Source of the DNA: Brachypterus glaber
Lineage: Eukaryota; Arthropoda; Insecta; Coleoptera; Kateretidae
Direction: 5' to 3'
NCBI GenBank assembly: GCA_958510825.1
Contig: OY294052.1
Span: 5,229,816 to 5,293,815 of the forward strand
DNA length: 64,000 nucleotides
Below the pieces are notes generated by a model that saw nothing but the letters and a program-made list of their open reading frames with translations, had not been told where the DNA came from and did not search any database. The translations under genes and the position numbers were made by a program. The first letter of the stretch is position 1. Each line of letters opens with the position of its first letter. Shown piece by piece: positions 12,162 through 24,215 of this stretch.

Positions 12162-12528
12162 GACAGTTGCCTTTTAATACTAGTATTCCTAGAAGGCGAC
12201 TTTATTCGTTTAAAAAGTTTAGTTAGTGGTAGGAAATAACATGTGGTGCCACCTATAGCATAACGCTGTCAAGTGCACTGAAATTGAAACATTACAGAAG
12301 CCTGTACTATTCGGCAATCGTTTTCAATCGGGTCCCGGGCAACATTTGCTATTTCACGTGGAAGTCATTATGACATAATTTAATGATTTAACGTTAAATG
12401 TATACACCTCATGACAAAATCATAACAAACTCATAAGTGATGAGATGTGCTCATCATGATGTTCGTATGAGTACAAAACGTGGAAATCATAACATGATGC
12501 TCTCATGAGTTTATGGATGTTGTCCGGG
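12162..12528. repeat. Repeat unit carrying a CCCGGGCAACAT MITE, copy 2
   Basis: Close copy of 3412-3789. The inner MITE is 12334-12528, with ends CCCGGGCAACAT and ATGTTGTCCGGG. Confidence 0.7.
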
Positions 12529-12862
12529 TGCAGTGAAAATAATTAAGTAATCATGGCCCAACTCTGATACATTAAATTAAAAATAATATATACAAATAAG
12601 AGTGTCAAAGACCACGCTAAAATTATATTCACAGTAATTTATCTATTAGTCCAAACATTATTATGACTGTCATTCTTAATAAAAATTGTTATATTTGTAA
12701 TAAGAATGATATAAATAGAATATTGTTTTGATTGTTGTCAATCTTAATACATTAATGGTAATTTACCATTAAATATCAAATTTTCCGTAGACCAATCTAG
12801 AAAATATGCAGGGACGGATTCAGTGCATATACTGTAAGGCCTTAGGTATTTACCCTTAGCGC
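12529..12862. other. AT-rich intergenic
   Basis: No gene or repeat recognised. Confidence 0.4.
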
Positions 12863-12864
12863 TA

Positions 12865-12963
12865 CAAACATTGGTTCGTCGGCCGTCCGAAGGCCAACAC
12901 TCGGCCGACGTAATTTACGTTGGCGGAAGGTTGGCCGTAAGGCGGCTGACGAACCAATCTTTG
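12865..12963. repeat. 99-bp GC-rich hairpin MITE
   Basis: CAAACATTGGTTCGTCGGCC pairs with GGCTGACGAACCAATCTTTG. TA lies on both sides (12863-12864 and 12964-12965). It stands out as GC-rich in an AT-rich setting. Confidence 0.65.
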
Positions 12964-12965
12964 TA

Positions 12966-15686
12966 TGAAGGTGTCATATTTTAGGCGCAAAAAAATTAAA
13001 ATTGGTAATGTAATTTATTTATTATTTTCAATATTCTTTATGCTATTTAAATCCGCTACTTATTGCCGCCAAAATTATTATTTCAATTTAAATTATTGAA
13101 TCCATTCTAGCTCTAGATACGGTATGAATATTCCTTATCAAGTGTTAGAATGAGCACATGTAGTGGCATCTCTTGTTTATAAAAGTAAAGAAAACTGTAG
13201 CAAAATTAGCAAAAATATATATATATTTTACCACGAAATATTGAATAATTTAATGCAATTTAAAGTTTTGCGTTAAAATTACATAAAGTTTATTAGTTTT
13301 TCTTAATATTTGACCAGTTTTTTATCAATTTAGTTCAAAAAATTAAAACGCTCCATCTATTGTTAAATATTTAAACCTGATATCTGTCACAAAAATCTGA
13401 AATAACCTTCAATTTTTGAATTATAATTTGTAAATATGTGCTAAAATTAAATAAAAATCTTTTTTAAGTACTGATTTGATAAAATTATTAAATAACATTA
13501 ATTGCTTTATTTAAAAATATGTGTTTTGTTGCATTTACAATGCCGAGTCACAAAAAACATGGTTTTTAACCTTGTCCGCAGTTTAAAGCCATACAGTGTT
13601 TTATATTTGCAGTCAAAGAAAAAGTAAAACACGTATGGAATAGTCATTCCGCGCTCGCGGGACCGTGAAAAAAAACTCGTATACATCTAGGTTTTAAAAT
13701 CGGTTTCAATGGTACTAAGTAAGGCCTCTTAAAAAATAACACTTTTTAAGGGACAGTAGCTCCCTTAAAAGCAGTTTGTGGATTTTTGTGTATGGCAACT
13801 TTTTTTCATAGTTTTTGATCTAGAATCGCCCTGCAGTATTGAAACCATTATTCACAATATTCACATTTTTTAGTTCCTATTTTTGATTCTGAAAGTGAAA
13901 TAGTCACTTGAACTGCAATTTTCTCGTGAACGCGTGCCCTAGGTATGAATAATATTCATATTCATTGAATATGATACAATGGTATTTTGACAAACTTTGC
14001 AAGTTTTAGAACTGCTTTTCTTTCATCATTTTGTTCCTTTACCCTCTATCTCTCTATTTATTTGTTCTTTTTGTTCCGAACAATTAACCAGGGTTTCTCT
14101 ATATAATCATGAGGTTTCCAGTGCGCATGTACTAATCGGATATGTATCCTGACTTGCGCACTATCACTGATAAATTACTACTGTAGTAATATAAAAAGTT
14201 ATCATTAAAAACATACAAAAAAATTATCTTCAAACGTCCATTATTATTCACTTAAAATTCAACAGTTCACAAGTTTAATAACCATATCTATGGTTGACTT
14301 TAACTTGCACTTAAAACATTAATACAAAAATTCTCTAGGCACATCATAGAAGATTGCAAACCAAAAATGCACGAGGCACATCATAAAAGATGGCTTAGCA
14401 CGATGCTGACGCTTGATCGCCTAGTACTTCAGTGAGAACCAGTAATCGGAATAAACTCAGTTATGACTCATCAATGTTGAAAATAAACACAGAAACAAAG
14501 GCTCACGGAATAATTTTGCCGAATTATGAGGGAAATTTCCATAAAGGTCACTAAATCGAAACATTTGACGACTAATTTGTTACACACAACAATATTGACT
14601 ATACATATTAACTATAAATATGTATATATATCGGTGTTTTTCGAAGAAAATAAAAATGTAAATATTTAAAACCTCGCGTCAACGCTAGAATCGACGCGGC
14701 GCCTATGCGAGCACTGGAAATTCGCCGATGGACTGGTGAGAACTAAATCGTTACAACTCAAAATTTTTCAATTTTGAGATTTTTGTGCTAAAACGACATA
14801 AAATTATGCCATCTATCGATAGAAAGAGAAATTAGCCACAAATGGCCACTAGTTTTGCTATTATCCCAGAGAGATGTCACATTAGCGCCATGCTATGTTA
14901 TGGGCAAAATGTTTTTATTTTCGCGATTTCCCGAAAGTTGTGTTTTTAGAGTTGTGACGGTTTAGTTTTCACTGTGCGATATAATGTAGCATTTGCAATA
15001 TCGGAGAGATTTGTAGGTGTATAAACCATATATTCTTCTTCAATCATTTTTAATCAATTTCACACAAGGTTTTTACACAGAATCTCGAGTCAACCACCTG
15101 GTTACATAATAAACAAACAAGTTTGAAGTATGGCTGTCATCAAAGTCAAAGAGTGCTGCCGCGAGTGATGGTTTTGCTAATTAACTTTTTTTTACGGCGT
15201 ACAACAATGAACTCTTTTTTTACTGTAAAAAAATAGATCACTTCTAACTAGTGTGTTCAGTTATAAAATATGAACATTTTAGTACGCTTGAAGAAAAATA
15301 CTATTATCTACTAGCTTACAAATAATATGTAGTATATCAACAAAACAACACATTAAAAAAAGGAATTACTCCAGCTAATTTCAAAAGTGGTCAGCTGTTT
15401 AAATATTTACCGTGAATATTAGATACTAGCATCTATCAATAGATACTGCAACTTGAAGACTAGTATTCCTAAGTGAAGACTAGGTGCCGACAAAGTTTGT
15501 ATTTTGATTATTAAAGATATCAGATATCATCTTAATGCCCAGTGTTCCCAAATGGGAACAAGGTGCAATATAGGGTTAATATTTTGTGGTTATTTACACT
15601 TTTAATTAATGTTCGTACCTGGTATGGTTATTTATTAGACAGGTCTAAGTTTATTGGGAAAGAATTACAAATAAGACGATACTTAC
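12966..15686. other. Long intergenic stretch with promoter-like island
   Basis: No exon is recognised. About 14660-14960 is richer in GC and contains TATCGATA at 14814-14821, which matches the DREF-binding element known from Drosophila promoters. An unrecognised transcription start could lie here, but no coding exon can be tied to it. Confidence 0.3.
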
Positions 15687-15786
15687 CCAATCCTTTGAAA
15701 CCGGTGAAGTGATAGTAGATGAAGCGTTTGAATTTGTATTTTCATCTTTTGTGTCCAATTCCTTCGTCTTAGCATGAATATAAATA
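15687..15786 (-). CDS. Candidate exon, gene unknown
   Basis: On the minus strand an open stretch of about 30 codons rich in N, S, T, D and K (TKELDTKDENTNSNASST and further) runs into a consensus donor, GG then GTAAGT, at 15686 downward. A possible acceptor AG lies just upstream (CATGCTAAG). Another frame begins with ATG at 15775. No neighbouring exon was found and no family is recognised, so this could be chance. Confidence 0.25.
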
Positions 15787-15934
15787 ATTTTTTTATAATT
15801 TAAAATTTTATTATAGATACATAGAAATAAAAAAAGAATAGTTAAACGAACAATTGTTTGAATAGCGTCAAATACTATTGTTATTTTTTATCACTTAAAT
15901 CGTAATTTTACTATTCTTTTTTTTTGTTGATATA

Positions 15935-16381
15935 CCGGGTGTTTCAGGAATGTGGTTCACCCCCCTTAACTTTTTTTACTTTTTTAGGTAGGATCTTGAA
16001 ATTTACAGTAGCCATATTATGTATAATTTAAGATTTTTTGAAATAGAAATATTTTGGCACTTCCGGTTTTGCCGGAAATGAATCGAACTTTCGATTTTTA
16101 AATAAAAATTTAAATAAAAAATGACATGACCTGTCAAAAATTGACAAGTGGCATATGCTTGTTCTCAGAATTGATTTTTAAATCGTAACATGTAAAAATA
16201 TACAGGGTGTTCCGTTTAAAAATCAAAAGTTCGATTCATTTCCGGTGAAACCGGAAGTGCCAAATAATGTCTAAGTCAAAAAATCCTAAATTATACATAA
16301 CATAGCTCCTGCAAAATTCACGATCCTACATAAAAAAGTAAAAAAGTTAAGGGGGGTGAACCACCTTCCTGAAACACCCGG
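15935..16381. repeat. MITE with CCGGGTGTTTC ends, 447 bp
   Basis: CCGGGTGTTTCAGGAA and the inverted TTCCTGAAACACCCGG form the ends, with TA on both sides (15933-15934 and 16382-16383). Arms pair over about 190 bp, including TTCCGGT/ACCGGAA. An internal TACAGGGTGTTCC resembles the ends of the CAGGGTG group elsewhere in the window. Confidence 0.85.
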
Positions 16382-16559
16382 TAGGTACCTAATTTTAAAA
16401 TTTAAATTTAATAATAAAGAAAATAAAAATACTTAGCAGTTCAATAAACCTTATTTTATAAATTTACTTCCGCGGAGTATTTAAATGCTTAATTATAATA
16501 ATTATTATACGTAAAAGGTAGGTATTAGTCCCAGCAACGAAGTATAAAAATCACCGTTT

Positions 16560-17468
16560 GCCCCAAAAAAACCAAAAGTTTTTAAAATTGGTAGAAATGT
16601 AGTTTGGACCTTTCTAATGAACGTACCAAAAGTCCTCAACAATTGAAGGTGATATCGCGCGCCATCTTGATTTTAAGGTACAATTTTGCAATTTTTTGCA
16701 AATAACTTCTAAACAATCAGTTTTTTAGAAAATAAGTATTAATAAAAAATAAAGCCTAAAAAAATCTCTATAAAATAGTGTTAAAAACTTTTTTCGTACT
16801 TGCTTGGTGTTTGAGAAACATAAAATGGTCAAAAATTGTCCGATATATTTTCTAAATGGTGAACTTTTTGAAAAAACGAGTCCTTATAAAAAAGAAAGCT
16901 TATAAAATTCTCTACAAAATACATAGCTAATTTTTTTTCGATCTTACTTAGTTTTAGAGAAAATGGGCAAAAATTATGGTTTTGAGGTAAACTAATGCCT
17001 TTGGAATTTATTGTCTATCTGACACTCGAGAAATCACATAAAACGTAAATTCTATATCTAGTTCAAACAGATATTGAAGTTTATATCATAATAATCACGT
17101 CAAATAAAAAAAGTACGTTATCATTTTTGTAGAGAATTTTATAAGCATTATTTTTTATCATAGCTTATCTTGTTGAAATATTGACCATTAAGAAGATATT
17201 TGCAAAAAACTCCAAAAGTGTTCCTTAAAATCTAGATATCGGCACAATTTTTTACCATTTTCTCATCTTGTCGAAATCTAAATAAGTTAGAAAAAAGTTA
17301 TAACCAGGTATTTTGTAAAAAATTTTATAAGCTTTCTTTTTTGTAAAAACTATTTTTCAAAAAAAATTACCGTTTCGAAGATATTTGCAAAAAACTCCAA
17401 AATTGTACCTTAAAATCAAGATAGCGTCGCAAGATCAATTTTAATTATTCAGGACTTTTAGTAAGTTT
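16560..17468. repeat. Foldback element, interrupted by the 17469-18745 insertion
   Basis: ATCTTGATTTTAAGGTACAA on the left pairs with its complement near 17410. AAGAAAGCTTATAAAATTCT near 16895 pairs with 17315-17340. A third partial block lies at 17120-17230. The right arm is cut by the next element, and its continuation resumes at about 18754. Confidence 0.65.
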
Positions 17469-18094
17469 CATATAAGAAATACACTATAAGAGAAAGTCAA
17501 ATGATAGAGATAGAAAACTATTGTACGCCATTAGCGGTTGTTTTTTAAAATTCACTAAATTCACGGTCAACGACAGCCGATAATACAGATAACCTACGGA
17601 AGTCGGTAATAAAGATTACTATTGCTTTCCCAAATCAATTTGTAAAAATGGGAAAAAGCTTTGTATTTTTATTTGAAACTTTAAGTTTATTCACCAAAAG
17701 ATAAAACAAATTTTTAAAGTCTAACAAGTGGGTTATCTAACCCTCACATTAATTAAAAATAACAATATATGAATCGAAATTTTAATTAAATGTAAAATTT
17801 ATTAAACTTTAAAAATATGAAATTTTATCTTTTGCTAAATAAACCTATATAATTTAAAAAAAATACACTTGGCTTTGATTTTTATATATTTTATTTTAAA
17901 CGTAAATAAGAAATTAAAACAATTATGTCGTACTTTTAACAGTTAACTTTTTATTATAAATAAATATATATGAGGAGTAAACATTTGCCTTCATATATAA
18001 TTGAGTGTCATACAGAATATACTGCCTAAGGGCAGAGCACATTTGCAAAGTTTTTATAATTAGTATTCCTACATTTAACAGATAAACAATATGA

Positions 18095-18375
18095 ATCAGT
18101 TAAACCGATAAGCTTCTCTGGCCAGGGGCTATCCCAGCCCTAAACAGCTGTTTAAGGCTAGCTCAGTCAAACTGATAAGCTCTTTTCGATAGGGGCCATC
18201 CCTGCCCTAAACATATCAGTAAAAATGGTAAGAAGCTTTTTAGGGCATTTGTCCTAGCCCTAAACAGCTCAGTCAAATCAATAAGTTTTTTTTGTGTAGG
18301 GGCTGTCCCTGCCCTAAATAGCTCAGTCAAAATAATAAGAAGCTTTTCAAGACAGGGTCAGTCCCTGCCTTTAGT
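18095..18375. repeat. Degenerate tandem repeat, about 60-bp unit
   Basis: About five diverged copies of a unit containing AGCTCAGTCAAA, then GATAAGCTTTT, then AGGGGCTGTCCCTGCCCTAA. Unit length varies between copies. It lies wholly inside the 17469-18745 element. Confidence 0.7.
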
Positions 18376-18640
18376 CATTTTATTTAACTTGGCACTATTA
18401 ATGTTTTTGACCCACACATTAAATAAGTTTGCATCACTAGGAAAACGGTGACGTTTACTTAACTGATCCTTGCAAAACGGTACAATACACATTTTGTATT
18501 ACATCACAATAAAAGTTCGGTATAAAAGCACAATAAATTGCAAATCACGAGTAAAATTTCACGAGTAAAATTTCAATTGTTTTGACAGATATACTACCCC
18601 TCACCCCACTCCCACTAAACAATCAAGTTCATATACAGCT

Positions 18641-18700
18641 GGCGCCATCGCTCAGTCGTACCTAGAAGCCAAAACACAGGTTCGGGTCCTGAATACTTTT
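18641..18700 (+). other. tRNA-like sequence inside the transposon
   Basis: TCGCTCAGTCG resembles a pol III A box, and CAGGTTCGGGTCCTG gives a B box inside a closed T-arm-like stem. A full cloverleaf was not demonstrated. Confidence 0.35.
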
Positions 18701-18788
18701 CACGGTCACGTATTTGACTTTCTCTTATAGTGTATTTCTTATATGGTAAGTTTATATAGATTTTCTATGCCCAGTCATCCATTACCCT

Positions 18789-18890
18789 ATCTGTATAATT
18801 AGTAATTATATCTGTATAATTATTAATTATATAGTAATTATACGTAATTATTAAATATATAGTAATTATATGTAATTATTAGTTACATAT
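18789..18890. repeat. AT-only tandem repeat
   Basis: Several copies of TATAGTAATTATACGTAATTATTA-like units, cut short here to the core TAGTAATTATA. Confidence 0.6.
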
Positions 18891-19184
18891 AAGGAAACCC
18901 ACTTTTTTTTAAGAAAATATCTAATTTTTAATAAACTTATTTGGAGATAAAATTTCTGTACATTTTTCAATATTCTCACCTCATTTTCCATTTTGTACTA
19001 AAGGCTGCATGAAAATAAAATACAAAAATACAAACACGTCAAATTGATAACCTCCTCATTTCAGAAGTCGATAAAAATAAATATTGCGTTCCCATGTTTT
19101 TCCGTTACCAAAATATTGCATTTTTATAAATACCACCAAAATTTTAGATTTAAAACAGACTCTATATCCAGTCGTATTAATGGT

Positions 19185-19312
19185 AGTGGTCGCTTGCAAA
19201 ACAACTTTACACTACGATATTTCAAAAATGCTTTGACACAGAGACTTAAATTTTTGACCAAAGGTTTTCAACGTGCAAAAAACTTTTGGTCAAAAATTTC
19301 AAGTCTCTATGC
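19185..19312. repeat. Half-palindromic element related to 46847-47062
   Basis: TTGCAAAACAACTTTACACT, then a GATATTTC and CAGAGACTT block, then the inverted AAGTCTCTATG. The same order of motifs occurs at 46847-47062, where both arms are complete. Confidence 0.55.
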
Positions 19313-19529
19313 GAGCTTAGCTCATGCCCCATTATGCTCATTGAGCTATCAACCTGAAATATGGTACATTTTTAGAAAATATGAAACAAATTTAAGGACC
19401 ACCTTAATGTATACGTTTAAAAATAATCCTCTAACGCGGTCTAAACCCGAAAAACTCCTCCTGATATTTCTAAGAGTGAGAATTTGAGAACAAAACTTAC
19501 ATTAAATTATTGCAAAAAAAACGTATAAA

Positions 19530-20620
19530 ATAAATATTGCAAAACAAATTAACGCCCCTACTATGAAACATATTGCACATAGTTTATGTTGATATAACTA
19601 CATTTTATTCTAGAAAACCATAAATATTATTGTAAAATAATATAAACAATCTAAATGATGCATACAGTAGGCTGTAAAATAAACAAAAGTCACATGCTTA
19701 CAATAAAAGATCAAGTGGATTTATCCGAAAGATAATAAACAAGAGTGCCATATTTAAAAACAACATACGTTTTTTAAAAACTTTTTATAAGTTGATAAAC
19801 AATTTATAATTAATAAGCCAGTAATTTAATTGATTTAGAATAGTTTTAAGTATTTTTTTTATGATTCTGGAAATATGAAGACAACAAAATGTACAATAAA
19901 AATATTACAACAAATTAACGCCCTTTGCTAAGAAACATATTGCGGACAGTTTATGATGATATGACTACATTTTGTTCTAGAAAACTATGAATAATAATAT
20001 AAAATAATGTAAACATCATAAATGATACATGCAGTAAGCTGTAAAATAAACAAAAGTCACATGCTTACAAAAAAGATCAAGTGGATTTATCCGAAAGATA
20101 ATAAACAAAAGTGCCATATTTAAAAACAACATACGTTTTTTAAATTTTTTTTATAGGTTGATAAACAATTTATAATTAATAAGCCAGTAATTTAATTGAT
20201 TTAGAATAGTTTTAAGTATTTTTTTTATGATTCTGGAAATATGAAGACAACAAAATGCACAATAAAAATATTACAACAAATTAACGCCCTTTGCTAAGAA
20301 ACATATTGCAGGTAGTTTATGATGATATAACTACATTTTATTCTAGAAAACTATGAATAATAATATAAAATAATGTAAACATCATAAATGATACATGCAG
20401 TAAGCTGTAAAATAAACAAAAGTCACATGCTTACAAAAAAGATCAAGTGAGATTATTTGTAAACATATAAACAAAAGTGCAATATTTAGAAAAACAACAT
20501 ACCTTTTTTTTAAATTGTTTATAGTTTGATAAACAATTTAGTAATAATAAGCTACTGTTTTAATAGATTCAGGATAGTTCTCAGTATTTCCTTTAGGATA
20601 CTGATATGAATACCACAGGT
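19530..20620. repeat. Tandem array, 366-bp unit, three copies
   Basis: The AACGCCC landmark falls at 19551, 19917 and 20283, a period of 366 bp each time. Copies 1 and 2 are almost identical. Copy 3 decays after about 20500. Each unit holds CAAAAGTCACATGCTTACAA and AATAAGCCAGTAATTTAATT. Non-coding, satellite-like. Confidence 0.85.
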
Positions 20621-20993
20621 AAAAGCCGGGGTGAATATGCGTACAAAACGCGACCTTTTAAGTCCTAGACGTCTATGACGTCATACGGCGTGAATTACGC
20701 CGCATATGTCACGTAATATTGCACAAAATATTACCATAAGTGAATCAGTGTTATTTTCATTACGAGTTAAACGTGTTTTTCTGAATTTATTTGCACTTGA
20801 AGGTTTGGAATAGTTTCAGGAATTTCAGTTCTAAAAACAGTTTCACGTTATTTCAGGATCGATAGAGAAGGCAAGTTACCGACGACGAGCTGTGATTGGT
20901 AGATACAGCGGGTGTGTCGTCAATTGAACTTTCGCATGATAGCTAGTAGACCGGAATTATACACATTTGATTTTTTTAATGCATACAGGGTGT
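20621..20993. other. Intergenic, small palindromes
   Basis: Contains GACGTCTATGACGTC and CGGCGTGAATTACGCCG near 20665-20700. No gene recognised. Confidence 0.4.
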
Positions 20994-20995
20994 AT

Positions 20996-21582
20996 TTGAA
21001 ATAGTGATTCCACATAAGAAAATATGATAAAAGTTCCTATGTCTACAAATGTGTCGTAAGGGAACTAAGCCCCTTTGAAACTGGCTAAAAAATTCGGTTT
21101 TTATTTAATAACTCGGGAATTCTTTGATATATAGCAACGGTTTTGCACATGAGCTAAACTTAATAAGGCCCATCTTCGTATTTTATATTCATGTACTTAT
21201 TTTACAACAAGAGTACCTTTTTTATGTATTTTGACCTAAGGAATCATATTCCAAAAATTAAATAACCAAGAAGTTACACAGAAATATGTTTGGAACAAAA
21301 AACTGATAAGGCACCCCCGTTTCGCACAGCCCTGGTTAAAATAAGTCACAAAAATAACATACGAAGATGGACCTTATCAATATTTGTTCACGTGCAAAAG
21401 CTCGTTGTTATATCTCAAAGGGTTCCTAAGTTACTAAATAAAAACCGAATTTTTCAACCACTTTCAAAGGGGCTTAGCTCCATACGACGCATTTTTAGAC
21501 ATGTTTATAGGAACTTTTTGTCATATTTTATGATGTAGAATCACCCGTTAAAATTTCGGACCGTATTTCAAATACACCGTGT
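20996..21582. repeat. CAGGGTG-group MITE, 587 bp
   Basis: Ends CAGGGTGTATTTGAAATA and the inverted TATTTCAAATACACCGTG, with TA on both sides. Long arms pair, including the AGGGGCTTAGCTCC region. The open frame at 21290-21538 is just arm sequence. Confidence 0.8.
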
Positions 21583-21584
21583 AT

Positions 21585-22456
21585 ATTATTTATTTTTGGG
21601 TTCAGCACTAGGGACACTAGATCTAGGTCTTAAGCAAGGTGCCTGGCTAACTTAAGATCTAGATCTCGTGTACATTTCCGCATCTTAAAAACAAATGGTT
21701 CATAACACAGGCCTGCGACGTAAAACCTGTCAGATTTTTAAGGTAATTTTAATAGATTTGTGGATGCTAATTACCCAAAAAATATAAAAAAACTATCGTA
21801 CAGTTATCACAAAATTATTTTTTTACATACATTAACATAAATAAAATAAAGAATATTATAATCCCTTTTTTAAATAGTATTAATATAAAGGCGATAGTAA
21901 AAACATGCAGTTGTAACTCATAAATAAAAGCTACTAGAAAACTTTTAGGCTCATGTTTAGGCACATTCACGGCCGTAGCGAAGAAGATTTAGTGGGGGGA
22001 GGCTCCCACGTTTGGTAGATGAGATTTCCCCAAAAGATTACCTCCAAGGTTTCCTCCAATTTGGACACCGGGATTCCTCAGCGGTTTCTCCTCGCTATCC
22101 AAGGTTTTAAAAAAAATTTCTCAGTGTACAAAATCAGTTATATATTAAAATTTGCATAATTTATTTATTCTAAATATAAATTATTTTTGTATTACATAAA
22201 AGGTCATTTATTTTTACTGATATGCAATATTAATGACGCTAGTTTATAAGCGTAGGCACAATATTTTTCAAAACAACGTGTTATTGATATACAGGAATGT
22301 GGGAAGAAAATGTAATGTCTTGTTCAAAAATATTTAATTTTAGCCATTTTACACCTAAAGAAAACGAAATTTTATTTAATTTTTAATGTCTTGTTTAAAT
22401 ATATTTTATTTTAACCATTTTACACCTAAACAAAACGACATGTGATTTAATTTTTA
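21585..22456. other. Intergenic with small palindromes and a tandem duplication
   Basis: 21618-21672 holds an inverted AGATCTAGGTC/AAGATCTAGATCT pair. 22314-22456 is a roughly 70-bp unit repeated twice (ATTTTACACCTAAA in each). No gene. Confidence 0.45.
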
Positions 22457-23004
22457 GTAACCCTTTGAGATATATCAACGAGATTTTGCCGTGAACTAAT
22501 CTTAATATCTATCTATCTAATCGTATGTTATTTTCATGTACTTATTTTAACCAGGGGTTTGGGAAACGGGAGGGCCTTGTCAGTTTTTTGTCCCAAACTT
22601 TTTTCTGTGTAACTTTTTTATGATTTTATTTTTGGAATATGATTCACCAGATCAAAATACATAAAAAAGGTACTCTTATTGTGATACTGTAGGATTAACC
22701 GTTCTCGAGAAAAATTAATTTGAAGGTGAAATTTCACTAACCCCCCCCCCGTTTCCCACACCCCTGGTTAAAATAAGTACATGAAAAAAACATACGAAGA
22801 TGGGCCTTATTAAGATTAATTCACGTGCAAAATCTCGTTGCTATATCTCAAAGGGTTCCTGAAACCGAATTTTTTAGCCACTTTCAAAGGGGCATAGCTC
22901 CCTTACGACGCATTTTTAGACATTTATTTATAAGATTTTTTTTTCATATTTTCTGATGTAGAATCACCCCTTAAAATTTCGGACCCCATTTCAAATACAC
23001 CCTG
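22457..23004. repeat. CAGGGTG-group MITE, left end truncated
   Basis: Right arm matches 21340-21582 and ends ACACCCTG then TA. The left arm starts at CCCTTTGAGATATATCAACG without a terminal CAGGGTG. A C10 run lies at about 22741-22750. Confidence 0.7.
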
Positions 23005-23006
23005 TA

Positions 23007-23686
23007 TGCATAAAAATGTATGCGAGTTTTCAATTAAGGTATGGAAATTTTATTATACTGACGACATTTGTAGGTACATATGTATGGAAAAACTTCAAAA
23101 CATATGCATGGTATTTTTTACAGTGCAGCTACATTTTTACCGAAAAATAACTTGTCGTTTAAAAAAAAATTGTGAATTATTTTAAGTATTTTTAGTATAA
23201 AAGTAATGTACAAAAAATTACGTTATACCAAATATTTACGAGAAACCTTAAAATATCACCCTAACAATTGCATTTTAAGGATAAACAAATCAATATACAC
23301 TTGATTGATTTCGTGTATTATATGCAGGAAATAGGAGAGTTATAATTATTTGTGTATTCGGTAGTGGCAAGAAATTTCGGTGCAGTACATTTGATCTTTA
23401 CTAGAGCCTTAATGTAACGTTTTCTGTCAAGAAAAACGAGTGAAGACAAAAGAACTGTTAATTCTTTTATTTTTTAGTTGGTAACTATGTTTTGGCCTTA
23501 GATGTGACATCTAAGATGTCACAAATTACATGTGCGCACATTTTTAAAGAAAATGGTTTTTAAACGTACCATAAGTTGGGATAAAATGGGATCCATTTAT
23601 TTAAAACTCCATTTGGTAATAACAGAATGTAGCAAGAATATGATTAATACCAACTGGAGAATAAGAAAAAGTTCAAAAATATGCTA
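23007..23686. other. AT-rich intergenic
   Basis: No gene or clear repeat. Confidence 0.4.
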
Positions 23687-23694
23687 GGTTTAAC

Positions 23695-24207
23695 CAACGA
23701 ACTAACAACTCTTCTCTCTAGAATACGCATACCGTTAATATAAAGTATCGCCAACATCTCGGTTTGTTTGTAAACAAATAGTAGGTATATTCATTACATC
23801 ATAAATACATAGATGCGCCTTGAGTCCCCGTCAAACCGAAATGTTTTCATTGCTATATCCAGGTAGATTTCACCTTCCCGCTTCTGGTCACCATCCACCG
23901 CTATAGTGGTTTGTTGACAAATATGTTATACTTCACCTCCTCGCAACCTCACCGCTATAATGGTTTGTTTACAATTGGCTTTGTATATGTTCTACATAAA
24001 ACAAATCAACATTAATGTCATATCTATGTATATATGATCTAATGTATATTTAGGTCTGAACAATAACAATTACCAGTAACTGTTATTGTTCTTTCTGTTA
24101 GAACAAAGCTGTGCGAGTAAGACAGACAAATGTATATGTTGGCTACGTTTTTTTCAGTTTTTACAAATGAAATGCCTATTCTAGAGAGAAGAGTTATTAG
24201 TTCGTTG
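23695..24207. mobile_element. hAT-like MITE, 513 bp, 8-bp duplication
   Basis: Inverted ends CAACGAACTAACAACTCTTC and the complement at 24164-24207 extend about 37 bp. A perfect 8-bp direct repeat, GGTTTAAC, flanks it (23687-23694 and 24208-24215). Inside, TGTTTGTAAACAAA and ACAGTTACTGGTAATTG palindromes occur. A related copy lies at 57524-57756. The 8-bp duplication suggests hAT; there is no transposase. Confidence 0.85.
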
Positions 24208-24215
24208 GGTTTAAC

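Larger units (their letters stand above)
17469..18745. mobile_element. Non-autonomous DNA transposon with 8-bp target duplication
   Basis: Perfect 34-bp inverted ends (17469-17502 and 18712-18745) begin CATATAAGAAATACACTATA. They are flanked by a perfect 8-bp direct repeat, GTAAGTTT, at 17461-17468 and 18746-18753. No transposase is visible in 1277 bp. The 8-bp duplication is known for hAT and P superfamilies, and the CAT start and TIR length recall P elements; that assignment is inference. It carries a tandem array (18095-18375) and a tRNA-like stretch (18641-18700). Confidence 0.85.

Noticed and set aside
19044..19487. 147-residue frame on the plus strand
   Set aside because: It runs through a palindromic repeat related to 46847-47062 and AT-rich DNA. 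No domain and no splice context.
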